Origin: Pseudomonas orientalis
Lineage (GTDB): Bacteria; Pseudomonadota; Gammaproteobacteria; Pseudomonadales; Pseudomonadaceae
NCBI RefSeq assembly: GCF_022807995.1
Contig: NZ_CP094351.1
Location: 3,689,001 to 3,753,000 of the forward strand
DNA length: 64,000 bases
Direction: 5' to 3'
Positions 44,001 to 51,521 of this stretch are shown piece after piece (the first letter of the stretch is position 1; every line of letters begins with the position of its first letter). Below the pieces are notes generated by a model. That model had not been told where the DNA came from, searched no databases, and saw only the letters and a list, made by a program, of their open reading frames with translations. The position numbers and the translations under genes were made by a program.

Positions 44001-44129
44001 GGCATGGCGATCACGCTGATGGGCGGCCTGGCGCTGGGCACGTTGGTCACCCTGGGGTTGATCCCCGTGCTGTACGTATTGCTGTTCACACCGCGTAAAC
44101 ATTCACACACCAAGGCGACCACACCATGA
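41061..44129 (+). CDS. RND efflux pump inner-membrane subunit (AcrB-like)
   Basis: 1022 residues with the twelve-helix RND layout in two repeats. Marks include the first helix (LTLFTALLILLAGVATFLSF), the periplasmic segment QFPGLPSERAEELLARPTEE, the fourth-helix proton-relay region LGLLVDNGIVIAEDIERRLH with its acidic residues, and the late GLLSLAGIIVNNAVLLLERI. It is a proton antiporter that takes small molecules from the periplasm or membrane. The substrate range is unknown. The stop overlaps the alginate-lyase-family start by four bases. Confidence 0.93.
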   Translation: MINLTRHALGASRLTLFTALLILLAGVATFLSFPTQEEPSVTIRDALVSIQFPGLPSERAEELLARPTEEKLRELSQIKNIVTTVHPGSVIIQVTARDEIKDLGVLWQQVRNKVAEAGASFPPGTQGPFVDDNFGRVAVASIAVTAPGYSMSEMRGPLKRLRDQLGGLPGIGQVTLHGLQDQQLSIDINPQRLAGLGLSPQQLFQQLQQQNVLAPGGIADIGGQITTLTVTGEVLSLEQLRQLPIQLPGADGTAQSVALGAIAQISVMAADPPQTAAVYQGQDAVVLAVSMAPGQNVHQFGVALRARLAQLEQQLPLGFSAHMVTFQADVVDQQMAKMKHVMIETVVIVMAVVMLFLGWRTGLVVGAIVPLTILGTLIAMRMLGVELQTVSIAAIILALGLLVDNGIVIAEDIERRLHAGEDRRQACEDAGRTLAIPLLTSSLVIVLAFSPFFLGQTSTNEYLRSLAVVLALTLLGSWLLSITVTPLLCLYFAKAAPQDTAEDSYDSGFYRGYRAVIGRVLQHKALFLMAMLMLLAAAIFELMRVPYDFLPQSDRLQFQVPISLEPGSGSRKTLQSVREISLWLSKEPQVADSIGYVGDGGPRIVLGLNPPLPAPETAYFTVSVKAGTDIDAVIANMRRYLLKHHPELRAEPKRFSLGTTEAGVAIYRVLGPDEQVLRSLAGQIEKALREVPGTLDVRDDWSTRLARYTVEVDQHSARRAGVDTQAIAQALQLHFGGIQVSSLQDNQTRVPLVVREPATPTDISPDLRGILVYPADGSTPVPLATVARIVAASEPSTLMRRNQERAITVVGHNPSLTATSIVEQLAPQVAALPLPPGYRIELGGEIEDSADANQALLQYLPHALIAMLLLFVWQFNSFRKLLIVVSAIPFVLIGVAVALLITGYPFGFMATFGLLSLAGIIVNNAVLLLERIEAELHDGLPVYEAVVNAAVKRLRPIVMTKLTCIIGLVPLMLFAGPLWEGMAITLMGGLALGTLVTLGLIPVLYVLLFTPRKHSHTKATTP

Positions 44130-45325
44130 TTTTTTCGTTGAAGGCAAAGCGCAACCTCAAGCGCGTAACCCTCGGGGCCGCGCTGCTTGGCGCGCTGTCG
44201 CCGAGTATCGGTGCTCAAGCCTCCGCGTTCGTCCATCCGGGCCTGTTGCAGACCGAGCAGGACTTTATACGCATCCGCGAAAAATTGGCCAACCACAACC
44301 AGCCGTGGCTGGCCGGTTGGCAGAAGCTGATCGCCAACCGTCATGCATCACTGGCCTGGAACCCGAGCCCGGTCGCGGTGGTGTATCGGGGTGCGGATGG
44401 CCAGCATCCGGAAAACTACGCCAGGTTATTCAACGACGCCGCCGCCGCGTACGCCTTGGCCCTGCGCTGGCAGCTCTCGGGCGATCCCGTGTATGCCGAC
44501 AAAGCCGTAGCGATGTTGAACCAATGGTCCACCACCCTGACGGCGATTGAAGGCACGTCGGACCGTTTCCTGGCATCAGGCCTGTACGGTTACCAACTCG
44601 CCAATGCCGCCGAAATACTGCGCGGTTATCCAAAGTGGAAGGCGGCGGACTTTCATCGGTTCCAGAGCATGATGCTCACGGTGTTCTACCCGATGAACCA
44701 TGATTTCCTGGCGCATCACAATAACGCGCTGGTCGACCACTATTGGGCGAACTGGGACCTGGCCAATATGAACTCGATGCTGGCAATTGGCGTACTGACC
44801 GACCGCCGCGATATCTATGAAGAAGCGGTCAACTATTTCAAACACGGCGCCGGCAACGGTTCCATTGAACACGTGGTGTGGAAGCTCTACGGCAATGGCC
44901 TGGGCCAGGTCCAGGAGAGCGGACGTGACCAGGCGCACACCCTGCTCGACATCGCCTTGCTCGGCAGCTTCTGCCAAATGGCCTGGAGCCAGGGCGACGA
45001 TCTGTTTGGGTACCAGAACAACCGCGTGCTGCAAGGCGCCGAGTATGTGGCCAGGTATAACCTGGGCCAGGACGTGCCTTTCACCCCCTTTATCAACAGC
45101 AGTTTCAAGCAAAGTGTCATCTCGGCAGAGCATCGCGGCGACATCCGGCCGATCTGGGAACTGCTCTACAACCATTATGTGCTGCTTAAAGGCCTCAAGG
45201 CGCCGAACGTGAAAGCCTTCGCGCATAAGGTCCAGGTGGAAGGCGGTGGCGGCGATTACGGTCCGAACAGCGGTGGCTTCGATCAGTTGGGGTACGGAAC
45301 CTTGCTGTATTCGTTGGGCGAATAG
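44126..45325 (+). CDS. Secreted alginate-lyase-family protein
   Basis: 399 residues with a signal peptide ending near SPSIGAQASA. The helical toroid of the alginate lyase family (PF05426, PL5-like) is seen: HPGLLQTEQDFIRIREKLAN, LFNDAAAAYALALRWQLSGD, then NNALVDHYWANWDLANMNSM and EESGRDQAHTLLDIALLGSF-like QESGRDQAHTLLDIALLGSF. The His and Asn residues in the HHNN/NWD region are where catalysis is expected in the family. Whether alginate or another uronate polymer is cleaved is not known. Its translation is coupled to the RND pump by ATGA, which is odd for a polysaccharide enzyme. Confidence 0.82.
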   Translation: MIFSLKAKRNLKRVTLGAALLGALSPSIGAQASAFVHPGLLQTEQDFIRIREKLANHNQPWLAGWQKLIANRHASLAWNPSPVAVVYRGADGQHPENYARLFNDAAAAYALALRWQLSGDPVYADKAVAMLNQWSTTLTAIEGTSDRFLASGLYGYQLANAAEILRGYPKWKAADFHRFQSMMLTVFYPMNHDFLAHHNNALVDHYWANWDLANMNSMLAIGVLTDRRDIYEEAVNYFKHGAGNGSIEHVVWKLYGNGLGQVQESGRDQAHTLLDIALLGSFCQMAWSQGDDLFGYQNNRVLQGAEYVARYNLGQDVPFTPFINSSFKQSVISAEHRGDIRPIWELLYNHYVLLKGLKAPNVKAFAHKVQVEGGGGDYGPNSGGFDQLGYGTLLYSLGE

Positions 45326-45421
45326 GGTTTGTCAGGAAGCGAACTGGCGCCCTGAACATCCATCAATGCGCCCTCACGGCAACCACGCTCCAGGCATCCA
45401 TAAATCTCGAATGCTGCGGCT

Positions 45422-45958
45422 CTAGTCCGAGCTATGTACGACGACCAGCAACTCTGCTTGCTCGTCGGAAACGGAGCGCAGTCGGTGAGATTTCTGAGCA
45501 TTGAAATGCAGGGCGTCGCCTTCATCCAGCGTCTGGCGCTCGTTACCGAAATCAACTTCGACACGACCACGCACCACATAGATGAATTCCTCCCCCAGAT
45601 GCTCCTTGAAGGCAGAGTGGCCGAATGAGCGCGGCGGGTAGACCAGAAATGGCAGCAACGCCCGATGCCCGATATGCCGCGCCAGCGGTACATGAGCTGG
45701 GGGTAGACCGCCATCAATGGCTTCGCGCGGCTGACGTCGCACCAGACTGTAGCCTTCGGCGGGCACCGCTTCGGTGCTGAACAGTTCCTCGGCTTGCGCA
45801 TTCAAGGCCTTCGCCAGTTTGAGCGCCACAGCAATAGAGGGCGAACTTACACCCCGCTCCACCTTCGACAGGTAGCTCTTGGTCAATCCGGTTTGCCCGG
45901 CCAGTTGCTCCAGGGTTATTCCCATCTTCTTGCGCAAAATTCTCAGCTGTACCGCCAT
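45422..45958 (-). CDS. XRE-cupin transcriptional regulator
   Basis: 178 residues. The N-terminal XRE helix-turn-helix is QLRILRKKMGITLEQLAGQT followed by GLTKSYLSKVERGVSSPSIA. The C-terminal cupin domain (about residues 105-175) has EHLGEEFIYVVRGRVEVDFG and LDEGDALHFNAQKSHRLRSV. Regulators of this shape control amino-acid, polyamine or sugar-acid catabolism, with the cupin sensing a small ligand. It diverges from the aldolase operon, and the long palindrome between them is the likely operator. Confidence 0.9.
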   Translation of the reverse strand: MAVQLRILRKKMGITLEQLAGQTGLTKSYLSKVERGVSSPSIAVALKLAKALNAQAEELFSTEAVPAEGYSLVRRQPREAIDGGLPPAHVPLARHIGHRALLPFLVYPPRSFGHSAFKEHLGEEFIYVVRGRVEVDFGNERQTLDEGDALHFNAQKSHRLRSVSDEQAELLVVVHSSD

Positions 45959-45980
45959 CGAACGCTATTCCTTGAAAAAT

Positions 45981-46034
45981 AATGACACGCGGGTTGCAAA
46001 TGACACAATGTGTCATTACGATCACAATGTGTCC
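45981..46034. promoter_or_regulatory. Operator array: 19-bp palindrome with flanking half-sites
   Basis: AATGACACAATGTGTCATT at 45999-46017 is a perfect palindrome around a central A. A matching half-site AATGACACG lies 18 bp upstream (45981-45989), and a partial copy CACAATGTGTC downstream (46023-46033). The array fills the gap between the XRE-cupin gene and the aldolase operon and is the probable binding region of the XRE-cupin protein. Confidence 0.7.
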
Positions 46035-46093
46035 TGGAGAGTCGTTGCAGAGACTCTTTGGCAATTTGAGCTGTTTTAAACCAGGTACTGACC

Positions 46094-46876
46094 ATGACCA
46101 CGACCCTGCAGACCCCGAAGGATCAGCTCGTCGCCCTTGCTGAGAAGCAAATGGTGACGGCACTGATCGATAACGAATATACCCCGAGACAGAAGCTTGC
46201 ACTGACTTGCCGAATTCTTTTTGACGGCGGACATGATTCGGGACTGGCCGGGCAGATCACCGCCCGTGCCGAAGTACCGGGCACTTATTATACGCAGCGC
46301 CTGGGCCTGGGTTTTGACGAGATCAGTGGCTCGAACCTGCTGGTGGTCGATGAAGACCTCAAAGTACTCAAGGGCCAAGGCATGGCGAACCCGGCCAATC
46401 GCTTCCACAGCTGGCTTTACCGGGCTCGCCCGGATGTGAATTGCATCATCCATACACACCCTCTGCACAGCGCCACACTGTCAATGCTGGAAGTGCCGCT
46501 CGTGGTTTCCCATATGGACATCTGCCCGCTGTACGACGACTGCGCCTTTCTCAAGGATTGGCCGGGTGTTCCGGTGGGCAATGAAGAAGGCGAGATCATT
46601 GCAACGGCGATCGGTGACAAGCGCGCCATCCTGCTTTCTCACCATGGTTTGCTGATTGCAGGCAGCTCAATTGAAGAAGCCTGCGTGCTCGCGCTGCTTT
46701 TTGAACGGGCGGCCAGGATGCAGTTGCTCGCTATGAGCGCAGGGGAAATCCGCCCCATTCCCGAAGCGCTGGGCAAAGAAGCTCACGATTGGATCTGCAC
46801 CCCGAAACGCCACGGCGCCGCATTCAGTTACTACGCCCGGCGTGCACTGCGTGCCCACGGCGATTGCCTGGCCTGA
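46094..46876 (+). CDS. Class II aldolase/adducin-family protein
   Basis: 260 residues. The zinc-binding histidines of class II (fuculose-phosphate-type) aldolases are seen in CIIHTHPLHSATLSM and ILLSHHGLLIAGSS; FDEISGSNLLVVDEDLKVLK matches the family's substrate-proximal N-terminal part. It could be an aldolase, a decarboxylase or an epimerase; the substrate is unknown. It is the first gene after the operator array and is followed by a DHDPS-family lyase gene. Confidence 0.85.
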   Translation: MTTTLQTPKDQLVALAEKQMVTALIDNEYTPRQKLALTCRILFDGGHDSGLAGQITARAEVPGTYYTQRLGLGFDEISGSNLLVVDEDLKVLKGQGMANPANRFHSWLYRARPDVNCIIHTHPLHSATLSMLEVPLVVSHMDICPLYDDCAFLKDWPGVPVGNEEGEIIATAIGDKRAILLSHHGLLIAGSSIEEACVLALLFERAARMQLLAMSAGEIRPIPEALGKEAHDWICTPKRHGAAFSYYARRALRAHGDCLA

Positions 46877-46913
46877 TCATCCTTACATCATAAAAACTGC
46901 AAAGGTGCCTTGT

Positions 46914-47801
46914 ATGTCTACTTCCATAATTCGTGGCGTTATCGGTTATACCATCACCCCATTCGCGGTTGACGGTTCACTGGACCTGGTTGCCTTGGGG
47001 CAGTCGATCGACAAGCTGATCGCCTCCGGCGTGCATGCCATCGCACCGCTGGGAAGCACCGGGGAAGGCGCCTATCTTTGCGATCAGGAATGGGAAGCGG
47101 TGGTCCGCTTCAGCCAAGAGAAAATCGCCGGCCGAGTACCCACAGTGGTCAGCGTTTCGGACCTGACCACCGCACGCACCGTACAGCGTGCCCGATTGGC
47201 TGAGTCGTGTGGGGCTACCGCTGTGATGGTGCTTCCAGTCTCTTATTGGAAGTTGACTGACACGGAGATTGTCGATCATTACAAAGCAGTCGGCGCGGCC
47301 ATCAGCATTCCTATCATGCTCTACAACAACCCAGGCACCAGCGGCACGGACCTGTCGGTCGATCTGATCCTGCGCATCCTGAAAGAAGTGAAGAACGTCA
47401 CCATGGTCAAGGAGAGCACTGGCGACATTCAACGCATGCACCGACTGTTCAAGGCCACCGATGGTCAAGTGGCCTTCTACAACGGCTGCAATCCGTTAAC
47501 CCTGGAGGCATTGGTTGCCGGTGCGAGCGGTTGGTGTACCGCCGCCCCCAACCTTATTCCGGAACTGAATCTGGCGCTGTGGGATGCCGTGCAGAGTGGA
47601 AAACTGGAAGAAGCCCGCACGCTGTTCTATCGCCAGTACGAAATACTCGAATACATCACTCGTCGCGGCCTGCCGACCACTGTCAAGGCAGGTTTAAGGA
47701 TGCAGGGCCTTGACGTCGGCGCCCCCCGCCTTCCGCTTCAACCGCTTGATGCCACAGCCAGCACTTACCTGAAAAAGCTGTTGGACGAGTTGGCAGCCTA
47801 A
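46914..47801 (+). CDS. Dihydrodipicolinate synthase-family lyase/aldolase
   Basis: 295 residues from ATG 46914 (AAAGGTG at 46901-46907). The TIM barrel has GSTGEG at 48-52, Tyr137 in MLYNNPG and the Schiff-base Lys166 in VKESTGD. The family condenses or cleaves pyruvate-containing acids via a lysine-pyruvate Schiff base. Since a true dapA has a different context, this is more likely a catabolic 2-keto-3-deoxy acid or 4-hydroxy-2-ketoacid lyase. It is cotranscribed with the class II aldolase. Confidence 0.88.
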   Translation: MSTSIIRGVIGYTITPFAVDGSLDLVALGQSIDKLIASGVHAIAPLGSTGEGAYLCDQEWEAVVRFSQEKIAGRVPTVVSVSDLTTARTVQRARLAESCGATAVMVLPVSYWKLTDTEIVDHYKAVGAAISIPIMLYNNPGTSGTDLSVDLILRILKEVKNVTMVKESTGDIQRMHRLFKATDGQVAFYNGCNPLTLEALVAGASGWCTAAPNLIPELNLALWDAVQSGKLEEARTLFYRQYEILEYITRRGLPTTVKAGLRMQGLDVGAPRLPLQPLDATASTYLKKLLDELAA

Positions 47802-47914
47802 CTCGTGATCGAAACGACAAACGAAAAGTTCGCCACCCGCCATGCAGCGCACGTTCATAAAGGTGATTGCGAGGGCGGTCGCCTTGAATCTATCTGCAAT
47901 CCGAGGGTAAAACG

Positions 47915-48634
47915 TTGAAAGTCCATTTTGTGATGCACGAGTCCTTCGAAGCACCTGGTGCGTTTGAACACTGGGTAAATGCCCGGGGTTATCAAGCAAC
48001 CTATTCACGCGTATACGAATACGCCGCCCTCCCGGAGGACGCCGCCTCATTCGACCTTTTGGTCGTACTAGGCGGCCCCCAGGACCCTGGCACATCGCTT
48101 GAGCAATGCCCCCATTTCAACGCATCGGCCGAGTGTGAGCTCATAAACAAAGCCATCACCAGCGGTCGCGCTGTCGTCGGTGTGTGCCTGGGTTCACAGC
48201 TGATCGGTGAAGCGCTGAATGCGACTTTCGCCCACAGCCCGGAGAAAGAAATCGGCAAGTTCCCCATTTACTTGACCGAGGAAGGTTTGGCGAATCCAAA
48301 GTTCTCCCATTTCGGCAAGACGCTCGATGTCGGACATTGGCACAACGACATGCCTGGCCTCTCTGAAAATGCCAGGATCATTGCGTACAGTGAAGGCTGT
48401 CCGCGTCAGATCGTCGAGTACAGCAACCTGGTGTATGGCTTTCAGTGCCATATGGAACTCACCAAAGACGTCGTGGAATTGTTGATCCAAGCTTCGGAAA
48501 CGGAACTGGCGACATTGACTGACCGCAGGTTTGTTCAGCAGCCCGCCGCATTGCGGCAGAACAACTACGACGAGATGAACCAGACGCTATTCATATTTTT
48601 GGACAAGCTTGTTGCCGATTACCTGGCCAATTAG
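47915..48634 (+). CDS. Class I glutamine amidotransferase-like protein
   Basis: 239 residues from TTG 47915, with GAGG at 47903-47906. The catalytic triad is Cys91 in GVCLGSQLIGEAL, His178 and Glu180 in GFQCHMEL. The oxyanion stretch LVVLGGPQDPG is also typical. It resembles GMP-synthase-like or gamma-glutamyl hydrolase-like members that stand alone, so it could release ammonia from glutamine or split a gamma-glutamyl bond. It follows the DHDPS-family gene by 113 bp on the same strand. Confidence 0.85.
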   Translation: MKVHFVMHESFEAPGAFEHWVNARGYQATYSRVYEYAALPEDAASFDLLVVLGGPQDPGTSLEQCPHFNASAECELINKAITSGRAVVGVCLGSQLIGEALNATFAHSPEKEIGKFPIYLTEEGLANPKFSHFGKTLDVGHWHNDMPGLSENARIIAYSEGCPRQIVEYSNLVYGFQCHMELTKDVVELLIQASETELATLTDRRFVQQPAALRQNNYDEMNQTLFIFLDKLVADYLAN

Positions 48635-48737
48635 CGACAGCCTGCCTCAATACTACTCGTACCGCCGTGGCCCCCTTCAACGGCGACCTCATAGCCTCCA
48701 GGCAGCTCGCGAAAGGCGCTCCTGGGCTGTACGCAGT

Positions 48738-50111
48738 TCACTTTCCCGCTGAGGTGCCTGCCGCTTTGGGCACTTTGCCGAGCATAGACACCGGGATAGC
48801 CAGGATCAGCCCACCACTGACGAACAGACACAGGGCCAGCACATAGGTGCCGTTGTTGATGTTGCCGGTGAGGTTCTCAGCCACGGCAGTGATCATCGCC
48901 CCGGTGAATCCGGACAGGTTGCCGATGGCGTTGATCATGCCGATGCCGGCTGCGGCCGCTACGCCCGACAACAAGGTCCCCGGCAGGGTCCAGAAAATCG
49001 GCATCAGGCTGAGGATCCCGGAGGCGGCGACACTCAAGAAGAGTACGGACAACACCAGGTTGTCGGCGAAGAAGGCACTGAAGATCAAGCCGACCCCACC
49101 GATAAAGGCTGGGATGGCCGCGTGCAGGCGCCGCTCGCCGGTACGGTTGGAGTGTCGTGCGTTGAGCAACATCACCACTGTGGCGACTGCATAGGGTATG
49201 GCGGTCAGGAAGCCAATGTGCAAATTGTTGGTGATACCGCTGCTCTTGATAATCGAGGGCATCCAGAACGCCAGGCCGTAGAAGCCGGTGTTGAAGGTCA
49301 GCAAAATCAACACCAGTAACCACACCTTGGGGTTGAAGAACACCTCACTCAAGCGCGTTGCCTTGCCGTGATTATCGGTTTGCAGATTGGCCTTGAGCAG
49401 GCTCTTTTGCGCCGCTGAAAGCCACGTGGCCTTGTCGATGTTGTCGGCCAGACAAACGATCACGACAACGGCCATGATGATCGACGGGACACCCTCGATG
49501 ATCAGCATCCACTGCCAGCCCGACAGGCCGTGCACGCCCTGCATGCTGTTCATCAGCCAACCGGACAACATGCCGCCCAGTGTCAGGCTGATCGGCATGG
49601 CCATCAGAAAGCCGGACATCACGCGGCTTTGCCGGTGCGTTGGAAACCAATAATTGAGATACAGAATCACGCCGGGGAAGAAGCCGGCTTCACACACCCC
49701 CAGGAGGAAGCGCAACACATAAAACATGCTGCTTGACTGGAGACCGAAGAACCCCGCCAGCGGCACGGTGTAGGCCACCGCCATGGAGATCACTGCCCAA
49801 CTGAGCATGATCCGGGCGATCCAGAACCGCGCCCCGAAGCGATGCAGCAGCAGGTTGCTGGGGACTTCGAAAAGGAAATACCCCCAGAAAAACATACTGG
49901 CACCCAACGCATAGACCGTGTTGCTGAACTGCAGCTCATTGAGCATATCCAGCTTGGCAAAGCCGATGTTGACCCGGTCCAGGTAGGCCGCCATGTAACA
50001 CAAGAGCAGGACCGGAAGGATGCGCCAGACGACTTTGCGGTAGGTCTGGTTTTCAAAGTCGAGTTCGCGAGATGGCGCCTGCGCGGGCAGAGGCTCGGAG
50101 ATGGTTTGCAT
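48738..50111 (-). CDS. MFS transporter, anion:cation symporter type
   Basis: 457 residues from ATG 50111, preceded by AGGGG seven bases away; the longer frame back to 50309 overlaps the aldehyde dehydrogenase remnant. Twelve membrane helices are visible. Family marks are VVWRILPVLLLCYMAAYLDR with VNIGFAKLDM, RFWIARIMLSWAVISMAVAY and RFLLGVCEAGFFPGVILYLNYWF, which identify the ACS branch that imports organic anions such as tartrate, galactonate or phthalate. With the pentonate enzymes alongside it probably takes up the sugar acid. Confidence 0.9.
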   Translation of the reverse strand: MQTISEPLPAQAPSRELDFENQTYRKVVWRILPVLLLCYMAAYLDRVNIGFAKLDMLNELQFSNTVYALGASMFFWGYFLFEVPSNLLLHRFGARFWIARIMLSWAVISMAVAYTVPLAGFFGLQSSSMFYVLRFLLGVCEAGFFPGVILYLNYWFPTHRQSRVMSGFLMAMPISLTLGGMLSGWLMNSMQGVHGLSGWQWMLIIEGVPSIIMAVVVIVCLADNIDKATWLSAAQKSLLKANLQTDNHGKATRLSEVFFNPKVWLLVLILLTFNTGFYGLAFWMPSIIKSSGITNNLHIGFLTAIPYAVATVVMLLNARHSNRTGERRLHAAIPAFIGGVGLIFSAFFADNLVLSVLFLSVAASGILSLMPIFWTLPGTLLSGVAAAAGIGMINAIGNLSGFTGAMITAVAENLTGNINNGTYVLALCLFVSGGLILAIPVSMLGKVPKAAGTSAGK

Positions 50112-50200
50112 GAGGTAACCCCTGGGCATATGGATATGCCTGATTATTTTTATGGAATGGGTCAAGCCGAATGAGCCCTCATCCGGCAGTGCAGCCGTTA

Positions 50201-50341
50201 TTACAGTGGCTGGGCCGTGTGTTCTCCGTTGACCAGGCGCATCAGCCCCAGGGGATTGCTGTTCTTCAAGGCATCGCGAAGCAAGCCATCGGGGATGTTC
50301 TGGTAGCACACCGGCCGCAGGAACTTGGCATGACGGTCTTC
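50201..50341 (-). pseudogene. C-terminal remnant of an aldehyde dehydrogenase (KGSADH-like)
   Basis: A minus-strand frame ending at TAA 50201-50203 reads RHAKFLRPVCYQNIPDGLLR then DALKNSNPLGLMRLVNGEHT. From memory this resembles the C-terminal tail of the alpha-ketoglutaric semialdehyde dehydrogenases that complete pentonate breakdown, in which a RF-RPVCYQ-P motif and NPLG-RLVNG ending occur. Only about 45 residues are left; the rest of the roughly 520-residue enzyme is absent between here and the LysR gene. Its place directly upstream of the transporter supports the reading. The family assignment is uncertain. Confidence 0.45.
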
Positions 50342-50415
50342 TGACCCAGATGGGAATCTGGTCGGTACTCTACTGTCGCCAATCGATTCTTTCCCAATGG
50401 CATTTATTGATCATC

Positions 50416-50434
50416 CGATAACGATCCGTTATCG
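50416..50434. promoter_or_regulatory. LysR-type inverted repeat upstream of the dehydrogenase remnant
   Basis: CGATAAC-GATCC-GTTATCG is a perfect inverted repeat with 7-bp arms. Its core matches the site ATAAC-CTGAC-GTTAT near the LysR start, so both may be bound by the LysR protein encoded between them. Confidence 0.55.
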
Positions 50435-50456
50435 CAGCAACCGTCAGTTTTCGCCC

Positions 50457-51407
50457 TTAATCCGGCTGATCCTTGGCCAGGCGCGCGTTTTCCTTGAGTA
50501 TCTCGGCGAACTCCAGCGCCGCCCCTATCAATGGTTCGCCCTTGCGCGTGAGGATGCCGTAGTCCTGCGGCACCAAATGCAGCGGGGTATCGAGGGTCTT
50601 CAATTGGCCGCTTTCGAGCAGCGGGTTGACCATGGCGCTGGGCAGCATCCCGATCATCGGCCCGCGCTGCAGGACCTGAAGGAAGGTCTGCATGGAAATG
50701 GTGTCGACGGTGTTGCGCGGCATCCCGACCCCGGCTTCGGCAAAGGCCTGTTCCATGCGGCCACGAATCGGCGTGCCGACCGGATAGAGAATCCACGGCA
50801 AGTCCACCAATTGTTGCAACGAGAGGCGGCCCGCGTCCGCCAGCGGCTGACGACCGTTGACCACGATCGAGAACGGTTCAGGGGCCAAAGGCTCGAAGTC
50901 ATAGCGTCGCTGCTGGCTTTGATCGGTAAACCGGGCCACCGCCAGATCCAGTTGCTTCTCTTCGAGCATCTCCATCAGGCGATTGCTGGTCTGCTCCACC
51001 ACCTCAATCGAGAGCAACGGCCAGCGCTGCTTGATCTGCAGGACCGCGTCGGGCAAAGCCGCCGCCGTTGCGGCAAAAATTCCGCCGACCTTCAGTGAGC
51101 CATGGCCGCCCTCTCGCAGGCTGCTGATTTGTTCGACAAACGAACGCGCGTCGTTCAAGGCAATCTGCGCGTAACGCAGCACGTGCTCGCCCAAGGCGGT
51201 CGGCGGCATGCTGCGCGGCAATCGTTCGAACAGGGCGAAGCCGAGCAGGCTTTCGATTTCCTTGAGCATCTTGCTGATGGCCGGCTGACTGAGGTTCATC
51301 TGTTGCGCCGCCAAGTGCATGTTGCGCGTGCGTCCCAACGTATCGATCAACACCAGGTGACGGAATTTCAGCCAGCCGCAGAAGCTGGAGACGGACAGAT
51401 CGGACAT
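50457..51407 (-). CDS. LysR-family transcriptional regulator
   Basis: 316 residues from ATG 51407, preceded by AAGGGAG five bases away; an ATG six codons earlier (51425) is possible. The helix-turn-helix is FRHLVLIDTLGRTRNMHLAA then QQMNLSQPAISKMLKEIES. The effector-binding domain follows with SLKVGGIFAATAAALPDAVL. Related GbpR/PcaQ-like LysR proteins control sugar-acid genes. It stands between the decayed dehydrogenase and the divergent AraD1-type gene. Confidence 0.9.
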   Translation of the reverse strand: MSDLSVSSFCGWLKFRHLVLIDTLGRTRNMHLAAQQMNLSQPAISKMLKEIESLLGFALFERLPRSMPPTALGEHVLRYAQIALNDARSFVEQISSLREGGHGSLKVGGIFAATAAALPDAVLQIKQRWPLLSIEVVEQTSNRLMEMLEEKQLDLAVARFTDQSQQRRYDFEPLAPEPFSIVVNGRQPLADAGRLSLQQLVDLPWILYPVGTPIRGRMEQAFAEAGVGMPRNTVDTISMQTFLQVLQRGPMIGMLPSAMVNPLLESGQLKTLDTPLHLVPQDYGILTRKGEPLIGAALEFAEILKENARLAKDQPD

Positions 51408-51427
51408 GGAGACTCCCTTGGCCATCA

Positions 51428-51442
51428 ATAACCTGACGTTAT
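51428..51442. promoter_or_regulatory. LysR-type operator in the LysR/AraD1 gap
   Basis: ATAAC-CTGAC-GTTAT, a 15-bp inverted repeat with the T-N11-A layout of LysR sites. It lies just upstream of the LysR start and about 80 bp before the AraD1-type gene, and shares both arms with the repeat at 50416-50434. Confidence 0.6.
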
Positions 51443-51521
51443 CAAATACTGAATATATCTCATTGGAGTTTATCGACTCGCCGCCCTAGCGTGAAGGCTT
51501 TAAGAACCAGGAAAACTCGCC

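Noticed and set aside
50112..50309. N-terminal extension of the MFS transporter
   Set aside because: The 66 extra residues overlap the dehydrogenase stub in another frame and lack transporter features; ATG 50111 has a good ribosome binding site.
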